A stretch of 64,000 nucleotides of DNA from Jaltomata sinuosa (Eukaryota; Streptophyta; Magnoliopsida; Solanales; Solanaceae), in assembly GCA_003996215.1 (NCBI GenBank), contig QJPP01005256.1, positions 1 to 64,000 of the forward strand. The letters run 5' to 3'. A program made the position numbers and the translations under genes. The notes under the pieces are model-generated. The model was not told where the DNA came from, searched no databases, and saw nothing but the letters and a program-made list of their open reading frames with translations. Below, piece by piece: positions 22,771-32,558 of this stretch (position 1 is the first letter of the stretch; every line of letters starts with the position of its first letter).

Positions 22771-24976
22771 GGCTTCTATCACGCGTGGTCGCGCACGTCA
22801 CAGACAGAATGTCCAAAAATCTACCAGTTTTGGCCATTTCACAACACACTTGCTTCTCCCGATGACCTGAAGCAATCCTTTCACGTCAAACGCGATTGCA
22901 GGAGTTTTACTTACCCAAATTTGATTTTGAAAAGTCCCCCGGACTCCTCTATGTCTTAGCTACACAGGAAACTAGCTCTAATCAAGACATCAAACCCGAT
23001 CCTTACCCGGATTGCCCTGGACTATACCTTGATCTAATTCCGGCCGAGGCTAGCCTAGCCCAGAATTTTCAACTCCCAAACCCGGATAATTACTCTGTGT
23101 GTGGGTCGTCTAGATGGTCAAATGTTGCTCATGGATTGACTACTAGAAAATCTAATAAACCAGCCAAAGTTTTGAGATATTATCCTTTGAAGCCTAGGCT
23201 TCAAAGACTGTTCATGTGTTCTGAAATGTCTGCTGCAATGAGATGGCATGCTACTGAACGACCTAATGACGGGAATCTAAGATACCCTGCTGATGGAGAA
23301 GCTTGGAAGGATTTTGACGCTTTGCATCCAACCTTCTCGAGTGATCATCGAAATATCAGATTGGGTCTTTCAAGTGATAGGTTCAATCCATTTCGGACCA
23401 TGAGCATTTCCCATAGCACATGGCCTGTTATGCTGATGAATTACAATCTGTCACCGTGGATTTGCATGAAGCCGGAGTACATCATGTTGTCAATGATCAT
23501 TCCAGGTCCATCCTCTCCAGGAAATGATATTGATGTGTACCTACAACCATTAATTGATGAGTTGAATGATCTATGGGAAGTTGGGGTAGAAACATATGAT
23601 GCTCATACAAAGCAAACTTTTCAAATGCGTGCAGCCTTTTTATGGACAGTTAGTGATTTTCCAGCGCTAGCAATGCTGTCCGGATGGAGCACTAAGGGGA
23701 AATTGGCATGTCCAACTTGTAACTATAGCACATCCTCTCAATATCTGAAGCATAATCGTAAGATATGTTACTTGGGTCATCTGATATTTTTGCCTCCTGA
23801 TCATCCATATCGAAGAGACAAGAAACTATTTGATGGTGCGGAGGATCATAGATCTACACCTACACCTTTGTCAGGCACAGAAGTGGTTGAAAAGCTACAG
23901 AATTTCAACAATGTTTTTGGAAAGGGCCAAAAGAAAAGGAGTTGAACTACTGAGGGCCCATGGAAGAAAAGATCCATCTTATTTCAATTACCATATTGGC
24001 CTACAAATAAGTTGAGGCACAATCTAGATGTGATGCATATTGAGAAAAAAAAATTTGGTAGTTTACTTGCGACTTTACTTGAGGTATTAGGAAAGTCAAA
24101 GGATCACATTAATTGTCGGTATGACTTACAATTAATGGGGATAAGGAAGGAGTTGCATCCAGTAAAAGATAACACAAATGGCAAAGTATACTTAGCTAAA
24201 TCCTATTTTTCTATGAAACCAGAAGAAAAGAAAGTGTTATGCATAGTGTTTTAAAATGCCAAATTACCAAAAGGGTGTGCCTCGAACATATCAAACCGTG
24301 CAGATGTGGAACAAATGAAAATATCAGGATATAAGAGCCATGATGCTCATATTATGATGCAATACTTACTGCAGATTGCAGTTTGTAAATTGTTGTCTAA
24401 GAATGTTGCAGCCGTGTTGATTAGGTTGGGAAACATTTTTAAAGACATATGTAGTAAGGTAATAAAGCGAGCAGATCTAGAGGGATTGCAAGCTGAAATA
24501 AAAGAAATTAAATGTGAGCTTGAACAGATATGTCCTCCAACCTTTTTTGATATAATGGAACATTTGCCTATACATTTGGTTGATGAAATTAAGTTGGGGG
24601 GTCCAAATCATCTTCGTTATATATATCCAATGGAGAGAGAATTGGGTGAATTAAAGGACCTTGTTCGTAATCAGTATAATCCGGAAGCTTCAATAATAGA
24701 GGGGTTTATTGCCCAAGAGTGATTGACCTTTTGTTCGAGATACTTACATGATGGAGTGAAAACAAGATTCAGCAGATATCAAACTGGGGATGACGAGGAT
24801 GCTGAACAAGAAGAGCAAGATTATGTACCAACTGTATTCACGAAGCTAGGTCATCCAATTGGAAAAGAGAATAAAACAAAAGGAAAGCATTTTAAGATGG
24901 ATCAGCAGTTATCTTATGAAGCACATCGATATGTACTATTCAATACCATACATGAACAAGTTGAGGATTTTATCAA

Positions 24977-25074
24977 GTAGGTATTCATATCTTGAACTTC
25001 ATTTATTTTGTTACTATTAATGTACTGTAAACTTCAGTTATAAATGCTTAATGGTTGTATTTGATTCATTGCAG
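24977..25074 (+). other. intron in TNP2-type gene
   Basis: Donor GTAGGTATTC and acceptor ATTCATTGCAG. Removing 98 bp keeps the reading frame between the DUF4218-side exon and the exon coding for NWFKEKVDIVEVPNQLRWLA. Confidence 0.75.
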
Positions 25075-25277
25075 GGAACATAAAGTTATAATTGACAGTA
25101 CTGTTAGATTAAATGCATAGACAAGAGCAAGGATTCACAGTCAAGAATTTGGCAACTGGTTCAAAGAGAAAGTTGATATAGTTGAAGTGCCTAATCAGTT
25201 AAGGTGGCTAGCTAAAGGGCCAAATAGGGTGGTAACTAGAAGCTATACTGCCTATTTCATTAATGGATACCAATTTC

Positions 25278-26787
25278 TGATAAACGCTCAAATTGTGGCT
25301 CTCCAACTACGAGGTCACGGTGATCGCGTAGTCAAAACACATTTATAAACCCAACGGAGGTCGGGGTCGTACCCAAGGGACCTGATTTAACTAATTAGAG
25401 ATAGTGCGAAGCGATTTCAAAATAAGAGTAATTGTTCAACAAAACCAAATCAATAAAATGGGGGAATTGGGAAAGTTGTCACTACTAACTCAATTCAAAT
25501 AACAGGCAGTAAAATCGAGATGGGTGTACTAATAAGAACTAGATGACTAGGGATTCATTTTCGATGGGGCATTCGTTATAGGATAAGGTGATCACTAATT
25601 CACTTTAATTTTCACCTATTGACATGGGTAGCATTGGTTATAAGTATGGATTGCTATCTCCTGATCAACATCCACATTTCTAATGATTTCGGTTAGAACA
25701 TCATTCGGTGTGCTAAGTAACCAACCAACAAGTGCTTGGGGAGGCCGTCCTATCTCTAGCTCGGACCCCTAAATGGGAGATTCCGCGATTGGAGCTATCC
25801 CTAGCCTCCAATCTAAATGAATTCCCAAGTACCCACTAGCAATTTCACATCCATAATTATAAGATTCTCTCCCGAGCAATTATATAGCCAAGTAAGGTAA
25901 ATTCATGTTTTCAACCACAAATTGTATATTACAACATGGTGAAATCACTAGACCCATTTCAGATAAGAAATTATAAAAGTGAATTAGCAATACCCACACC
26001 CATTAGCTAAGCACCCATCATCAATACACCCCTATACAAGAGAAATTAGCCACTCATAAAAGGGGGAGAAGATATACCAGCTGGGTACATCAAATTCCCA
26101 TCCATTGTAGTTGATTCTCAAGTTCTAGAGTCAAATTAGGAACACAATTTGTTAACCAAAAGATTGGATTGAAAACCCTCTCTCAATGGAGATAGAGAAG
26201 AAGTTTTACAAGCCAAAAATATCTCCAAGTTCTCTCTGAAAATTGTATGCTAAAAATTGTATATATAAATAAGCCTAAAATTGCCTTTTATATGCTCCAA
26301 AATCATCACATAATTTTAGGACAAAATTGCCCTTCGGGTGGTGTGCGACGTGATGTGTGGTTCGCATGTCGCAGTGTGCACATCGCACACCTGCTTCATC
26401 TTTACCAGTGACTTCATCCCATAGGTAGGCCTTGTGCGAAGGTAGTGCATTTGACACCACGGGCTGTGCACGTCGCATGGCGACCGCACTTCTTAGCAGA
26501 ATCTTCAGTCAACTTTGCAGCTTCATGTGGAGGAGGTGCAAACCACACCTTGGCTTGTGTGTGTCGCACAACCACCACACCTCCTAGCAGATTCTCCAGC
26601 TTTTTCAAAACTCTTCACACTTAGCTCCTTTTTGGCTCTTTTTGGATCCATATCCTTGTTTTTCTTCTTCTATCCAAAGTACCTACATAAACATCAATAA
26701 AGGCCATAAGAACCTCTAAATCTATTCAAAACATGGCAATAATTCATGGATTTAGGCTCAATAAGTTAGTAGATTACTGACTTATCA
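25278..26787 (-). mobile_element. solo LTR, Athila/Tat-like, inserted in TNP2 gene
   Basis: 1.5 kb, bounded by TGATAA and TTATCA. On the minus strand it starts TGATAAGTCAGTAATCTAC, matching the LTR at 48110 (TGATAAGTTGGTTATCTAC) and its following sequence, so the two belong to one family. Flanks are ATTTC (25273-25277) and GTTTC (26788-26792), a 5-bp target duplication with one mismatch. The TNP2 coding sequence continues across it, which confirms the boundaries. No internal region or second LTR is present, consistent with LTR-LTR recombination. Confidence 0.85.
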
Positions 26788-27400
26788 GTTTCACACATTA
26801 CAACGGGATTCCATACGAAAGTCTCAAAACAGTGGAGTGTCTTTGGCTGCAACAACTAATAGTTTTGCTAGTGCCCGGGATCAGAATCCAACTGATGGAG
26901 AGGTTATCTATTATGGTGCTATTAAAGATATTATCGAGCTTGATTATTATGGTCATTTTAGTGTTGTACTATTTAGATGTGCTTGGTATCATAATGAAAA
27001 AGATGAATTTGGGTTGACCCATGTGTACTTTAACAGATTATGTAGTACAGATGACCCTTTTGTGTTGGCGTCTCAAGTGCATCAAGTGTTTTATGTGGAG
27101 GATCCAACTGAGAAGGATGTTTATTATGCAAGGAATAAAGTCCCTATTGATTTGTATGACTTGGAGGAAGAAAATTGTCCTAACATAGGAGAGACATTTT
27201 GGAGGGAGCCTACTGAAGACATTGGTCCCTCAAACACAACACCCGATATTGACATTAGATAGGCAAGAGAACATATCCCCGTTGATGTTGTTGATATGTC
27301 ACCTTCTGCATAACTTTTAGAAGATACGACTATGGAAACATTGGAAGAGGAGGATGATTATGATGATACTGATTGGGATTGGATGGAGGCGGATGATTAA

Positions 27401-28095
27401 ATAAGAAACTTCAGAACTTCTCTAGCAAGTTTAAACATTTGTCTAAATGCTAGCTGCCTAGTAAACTTGTTTAACTAGAATATTTTGGTCTACTGTTATA
27501 GACATTTTTGTTGATTTTGCTGGCTCATTAACTGTAGATTAGGACCTTGTTTCTTGTACACTTTTGTTGTTAGCATCAACCTGATGCTCCTTATTAATCC
27601 TATCTATTTAACTTTGAATTTTGATCATGGTTTTAGTTGTTTTGAGTGAGTGATAAAGGTCTTTTGACAGTAATAGTTTGGTTATGTTTCTTATTTATAT
27701 ACTCATTATTCATTTTTTATTTGTTCTTTTTCCTTAGAATTTTATGTTGATCAGTTGCTTCAATTTTACAGGAGATTTAATATCTGATTTAGTGAATCAT
27801 TGAAGGGATTGGAGAATCAGCTACAATACTGACTGACTAGAGTTGCAGAAAGGTTTGACACCACTACTAGTTTGTTTTATCTGTATGAAAAATAAAATAC
27901 TTTACTGTTTGTATTGAACAATCTATTTCCTGAACTAGAATGGTCATGTTCTTGATGAAGTTGTTTCAAAATAATGTATTTGGTGCCTGCTTTTCTCTGC
28001 TACTCTATTAGTAATATCTACACTAACTGATATTTAAGCCATTTGTAAGGTAATGCGATGCTTATGTATAGTTTTTCTTGCTAGATTCAACAATT
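27401..28095 (+). other. CACTA spacer between TNP2 and TNP1-type genes
   Basis: AT-rich, with no open frame of note. It probably holds the TNP2 3' untranslated region and the start region of the second gene. A possible splice acceptor (TTTTTCTTGCTAG) lies just before the ATG at 28096. Confidence 0.6.
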
Positions 28096-30467
28096 ATGAG
28101 TCCAAAGAAAAACAAAAATGGGAAGTCAAAGAAGTACATGACGGCTGGAAGTCTTACATCTATGGCATGCAAACGACTTTCATCATTGAGAACAAAACTG
28201 ACTGCTGAACATATTATGTGTCAAAACTCTTCTGCTGATCTGGTAGCACAAGCTATGCCAGAACTACTGCCTCGAAAGTCTCCTTGAAGTCTGTGAGTCT
28301 AAAAGTACAAGCTAAACAAGAACAAGTGCCTCAAAAGTCTGCGTGTCTAAAAGCACAGTTTGTACAAGAACAAGTGCCTCGAAAGTCTGCAATTCTGAAA
28401 GCACAAGCTATACAAGAAGAACTGCCTCGAATGTCTCCTCAAAAGTCTACGAGTCTGGTAGCACAAGGTATACAGAAACAAGTGCAACAAAATTCTCAGA
28501 ATTCTACTACTGCAAAAGCACAGGTTGGGAAAGAACCAATTCCACAAGTGTCTCAGAAATCCTCCAGTACTGTTGAAGCATAGGCTGTGCAGGAACCAAT
28601 TCAATGGGTCACTCAGAATTCTACCGCTATAAAACAACAAGCTGGTCATGTGCAAGTGCAACAAGTGCCTATAGATTCTTCCACTGTAGGAACAGAAGTT
28701 GCAGAGGAACAAATACAACAAGTACCAAGGGATTCTTCCACTCTAGAAGGAGAAGATGTACTGAAAGAAGTGCAAGAAGAACCTGTGCTGGATTCGGGAG
28801 AAAATGATCTATCCAAAGAACAAGCCAAGAACATATAAATATACTTTTAACTATTGAATCAGTTTACATTGTTGTTTAGTATGTTGTTTAATATTGATTC
28901 GTATCATTGTAGGCCCTTTTAGTCAAAAGAAAAAGAGAGGAAGTACAATAATGCAATATGTACACGCTCGAAAAGATCATAAAGCCATTATTCTGAATAG
29001 GTACAAACAATCGATTGGTCTTACAAAAGCAGTAGTAGCGGAGTTGGGTAGCTTTCTTGGAACTTTGGCAAGAAATGCCATGCTTTGTCCGCTTCATATA
29101 CACAAGTGGAGTAATGTGGATACCAAAGAAGATCTGTGGGAATATACATTGTTCTACTTTCCTACTTCCTTAATTACAGTTAAGAATATTTTGTAGTTTT
29201 TATATTACTAACCCAAAGAACAAATTGTAGGAGAAATACAATATTCCTGACGCTGGAAAAAGTGGGTTTTGAGTGGAATTCAGTCTTCTCGAAGGAAGTA
29301 CAAGAACTATTTGTATACAAGGCACTATATACCATTTTCTAATGATGCTCTTCGATTGGCAAACAAGCCTGGTGAAGTTTCAAAATATGATTTCAAGGAT
29401 CTTCTCAAGTATTGGGACAGTGATGAATTAAAGGTTAGATATGAATCATGCATACTTTAAGTTGATCCTATTTCATGTATATCCTTCAATTCAGTTTTAT
29501 AATTATAGGAACACAGTTTTGTATGATCATTGTGAATGAAAAAAACTAAGAAGCTGATCATCACTCGAGTTATTTATATTCTCAACCACTCGACTAACTT
29601 TTATGTTCTTGATTTCTTGTTTAAGTAATTTCATAACTCTATTATTTGCAGAAAATGAGTGAAATAAATACAAAGAATCGAAAAAAATTGAAGAATCTGC
29701 ATACTGCTGGTAAAATAAGTTTTGTTGTGATACGCAACAAATTGGTGTGTTCTCTTCTTAAATCATTAATTATGGATTTCCTATCATTAAAAGTTTATTA
29801 ATACTAACTTTTATGTAATTAGGAAAAAGAGAAAGAAACCTTCGGTGATGTATCACTTAAGGAAATCTTTGTGGCTACTAGATCAAGGAAACCTGGTCGA
29901 GCATACAAGGACACTGATGAGGATACGATTACTAAAATTGTATTAATCATCTTTATTTTTGATTTTTTTACTTGTTGTTATATAGGATTAGTTTGATTTG
30001 CTTCAATTCTCTTCATTTGAACTTCATTTGTAGGCTGAAATGGAAAGAGTGCAAAGTGAACAAAGTGAAGAAGGCCAAGAATCTGTTGAAGCTTTTGCCA
30101 CTGTCATGGGACCTGAACATCCAGGATTCCTGAGATTGTATGGGCGAGGAGTTACTAAAATTACTCTGAAAGGTAAGGGAAGTGTTGAGTCCTCTGTAAC
30201 TACTACCAATGAGATGCAAAAAAGGTTAGATGAATTGGAAGATAGGATGGTGGAAAAGTCAGAACAGCAAAAAAGAAGCATACGCCATGAAGTTACAGTT
30301 TACATCCTTGGATGACTTAATCGTATGTACCCTGGGCTTCAATTGGATACTGACATATTGGCAGCAGCTTGTGGTAAGTCACAGCAGGAAGATATCCAAC
30401 CGATCAATTGGCCGTCTTCCAGTAGCAACAATCAAGGTATAATTCTCTTCCTCTTATTATTATTTTT

Positions 30468-30470
30468 CCT

Positions 30471-30500
<30 letters not shown>
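30468..30500 (+). repeat. (CTT)n microsatellite
   Basis: About eleven consecutive CTT units inside the last intron. Confidence 0.95.
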
Positions 30501-30501
<1 letters not shown>

Positions 30502-30714
30502 TTTATTCATAGTTGTCTGTCGGGAAGGTGCTGGCAATTTGTTTTCTTTCATTTCTCTATTTTAGTTTTGATTCATCTGCCAATTATCCCAAAGTTGTTG
30601 TCAAGGTCAAATGTTGTAGTTCTCTGTATCTGTGATGTTGTGATGTTATTCACATTGTGTGGTTTTGGTATTTGTACTTTAGAATCTGTATATGTGTGTG
30701 ATTTTATGTATGTG

Positions 30715-31330
30715 TGGTTTTGGTCTTGGTTTTGGTTTTGATTTTGGTATCCAAATGTTATGATTTATATTTTGGTATTCAAATATTGTGGTTTTGGCTT
30801 TTGTTTTAGTTTTAGTTTTAGTTTTGGTTTTGGTATTCAAATGTTGTGGTTTTGGTTTTGATTTTGGTTTTGGTTTTCGTATTCAAATGTTGTAGTTTTA
30901 GTTTTGGTATTCAACTGCTGTAGTTTTGGTTTTGGTTTTGATATTCAAATGATGTGATTTTTAGTTATGGTTTTGGTACTGGTATTCAAATGTTGTGGTT
31001 TGGGATTTGGTTTTGGTATTCAAATTTTATGGTTTGGGATTTGATTTTGGTATTCAACTGATGTAGTTTTTGTTTTGGTTTTGATATTCAAATGATGTTG
31101 TTTTCTTTTTGGTTTTGGTACTTCTATTCAAATGTTGTGGTTTGGGATTTGGTTTTGGTATTCAAATGTTATGGTTTGGGATTTGGTTTTTGTATTCAAA
31201 TGTTGTAGTTTTGGTTTTGGTTTTCAAATGATGTTGTTTTCTTTTTGGTTTTGGTACTGCTATTCAAATGCAATGGTTGGGGTTTTGGTTTTGGTATTCA
31301 AATATTGTAGTTTTGGATTTGGTTCTCCTA
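30715..31330 (+). repeat. TTTTGG-rich minisatellite in intron
   Basis: Roughly 20 degenerate units of GGTTTTGGTTTTGGTATTCA plus AATGTTGTG, 25-45 bp each because the number of TTTTGG steps varies. Confidence 0.9.
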
Positions 31331-32271
31331 ATGTATGATTTTATTTAGAATCTGTTTGGTTAATGTTATGGATACTAATAATATTAGAAACTTAACAAGC
31401 TCTTTGAAGTTACTTATATCGCAAAAACATATTGCATTTAATCTTGAAAATGGACTGAATTTTGTCATTGAACAGCCTGATGCTAGTACAATAGTGATCC
31501 TTCTTAAAGGGACTAACTTGAGTCTGCAAGTTAGTTAATGAATCTATGTTGGTGTCCTTGCCTAAATTTGAGAGTATAAGGTTAAGTTCAAATCTGACTT
31601 TGTAATGCATCTGAAAAATCAAAATCTGTTCAGATTTAAGTAATGCATTTGTTAAGTATTGAAAGAAGGAAGAAAGAAGGAAGACAGATTTAGTGAACAT
31701 CTGTTTTTGTGCAGTTGCCCTTGACCTTGTAGTATATTGAAATGCATCTGCTGTTATGTTTAATTGACATTGACACTTGTAGTATGCTAAATTGCATCTT
31801 CTAGCTAGTATGTTAAAATACATCTTCCTTGTAGTATATTTTAATCTACCCTTGCTGGTACTTGAAATTAACACTTCTAATGCAATAACGATCTCAGATT
31901 CTAACTTGTTGAGTTATAATTGATATGGTACTATTTGGATTACTTCTGTATGTTAATAAACTATAGAATTGACTAAGAACCCATATATGTGTTGGCTCAA
32001 TAATGTTTCCAGTAGCCTAGATGTTGGTTTTTTGTAAACTAGATGTTGGTTTTCTCATTTCACTTCACTGCCTTGGATAAGACTTCATAATATGATGCAT
32101 CTGTTAGCCTAGACTTGGTAATAAAGATTTTATTTGCTGAAGGAAACTCATTGCCTTTCTCTTTTCACCTCATGATAATTGGTTCATAACTTTTATTTAT
32201 CAATTTTTGTAGATGAAGAAAATGATCAGGGGGTGATGATAGCATGGATGAGGAGGGCATTTAAGATTTGA

Positions 32272-32553
32272 TTGAAATTGATTGAAACTCTTCTATGATC
32301 AGCTTTTTTGTTGATATTATGAAGTCTTATTTTGTTATCCAGTTGATACATATGCCAACTACTGTATATTTTTCCCATTGATCGTATTGCGATTGATTTT
32401 TTGCGCCTCTGGCGGATGACGTACATTATGACTTGTACATTTTGTATATATTGTGCCAATATGGCGAGTGACATTATGACTCATATATTTTGTATATTTT
32501 GCGCCTATGGCGGATGTTGGTTTGACTGGGATATGTTAAATAAGAATCAATCA
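32272..32553 (+). repeat. CACTA sequence downstream of TNP1-type gene, with about 50-bp repeats
   Basis: Three degenerate units starting GCGCCTCTGGCGGATG (32403), GTGCCAATATGGCGAG (32453) and GCGCCTATGGCGGATG (32501). They may belong to the 3' untranslated or subterminal region of the CACTA, which is cut here by gypsy element B. Confidence 0.65.
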
Positions 32554-32558
32554 GTTTC
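32554..32558. repeat. target site duplication of element B (left copy)
   Basis: GTTTC here is repeated at 46117-46121, immediately outside the two LTR ends. Confidence 0.95.

Larger units (their letters stand above)
19276..23086 (-). mobile_element. deleted gypsy element D: LTR-end fragment, leader, 5' LTR
   Basis: It begins with a short copy of an LTR end (TGTCACGAATCAACCTACCG, from 19276), then gypsy leader sequence resembling 39780-39972, then a primer-binding site (19538-19549) and a second LTR beginning TGTCACGACCCAACCTACC at 19552. The two LTR starts and the missing gag-pol suggest a deletion that joined the inside of the 3' LTR to the leader. The right end lacks about the last 60 bp of the LTR (compare 34736-34798) and is fused to a CACTA transposase gene. 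Confidence 0.75.
19552..23086 (-). repeat. LTR of element D, truncated in U3
   Basis: About 3.5 kb. From roughly 21030 to 23086 it is homologous to element B's LTRs (for example 33280-34740: CACCAGCAATAGCACCTTTA and the CCGCTATAGCGG region). From 19552 to about 21000 it is unlike them except at the very terminus. In element orientation the shared part is U3 and the divergent part R-U5. Confidence 0.78.
23087..27400 (+). pseudogene. CACTA transposase TNP2-type, 5'-truncated, multiple stops
   Basis: TNP2-type proteins bind CACTA ends and catalyse excision. Homology starts at SVCGSSRW (about 23094) and runs through a Transposase_21 domain (LRYYPLKPRLQRLF, MRWHATERPNDGNLRYPADG, then RHNLDVMHIEK near 24030). 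A DUF4218-type block follows (24306-24722; PTFFDIMEHLPIHLVDEI), then a DUF4216-type block (26837-27200; GVSLAATTNSFASARDQNP, VLFRCAWY). Stops in one otherwise continuous frame lie at 23943, 24252, 24720 and about 25118. An intron at 24977-25074 has GT-AG ends and keeps the frame. A solo LTR splits the gene at 25278, and the coding sequence resumes cleanly at 26788. The N-terminal quarter is missing; the frame instead runs leftward into LTR sequence by chance (open from 22896). The acidic tail ends at 27398-27400 after two more stops. Confidence 0.9.
30437..32212 (+). other. long last intron of the TNP1-type gene
   Basis: GTATAA donor at 30437 and TTTTTGTAG acceptor ending at 32212. Joining the exons gives an open frame that ends 19 codons later at 32269-32271. 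The intron holds a (CTT)n run and a large TTTTGG-rich minisatellite. Open frames inside it (30325-30741, 31132-31338, 31410-31874) are repeat or AT-rich artefacts. Confidence 0.75.
28096..32271 (+). pseudogene. CACTA TNP1/Transposase_24-type protein, multi-exon, degraded
   Basis: In En/Spm elements the second protein binds subterminal repeats and regulates transcription and excision. The first exon starts MSPKKNKNGKSKKY and runs into a lysine/glutamine-rich repeat region (28284-28838) after a frameshift, with a TAG at 28581. The Transposase_24 domain follows in exons: from 28913 (MQYVHARKDHKAIILNRY, ELGSFLGTLARNA, KEDLWEYT), 29231-29433 (one-base frameshift near 29267), 29652-29744, 29823-29939, 30034-30436 (TGA at 30313) and 32213-32271. 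Introns have GT-AG ends and the exon joins keep phase, for example at 29939/30034 and 30436/32213. The C-terminal part includes a heptad-like stretch (MQKRLDELEDRMVEKSEQ). Exon ends before 29231 are uncertain. Confidence 0.82.

Noticed and set aside
22595..22849. Frame coding repeated RYSGG units
   Set aside because: It is produced by the CCGCTATAGCGG palindromes of the LTR, read antisense to the LTR's neighbours; no protein family.
30325..30741. Hydrophobic 138-residue frame resembling a membrane protein
   Set aside because: The Leu/Phe run is translated from the (CTT)n tract, and the frame crosses an exon-intron boundary.
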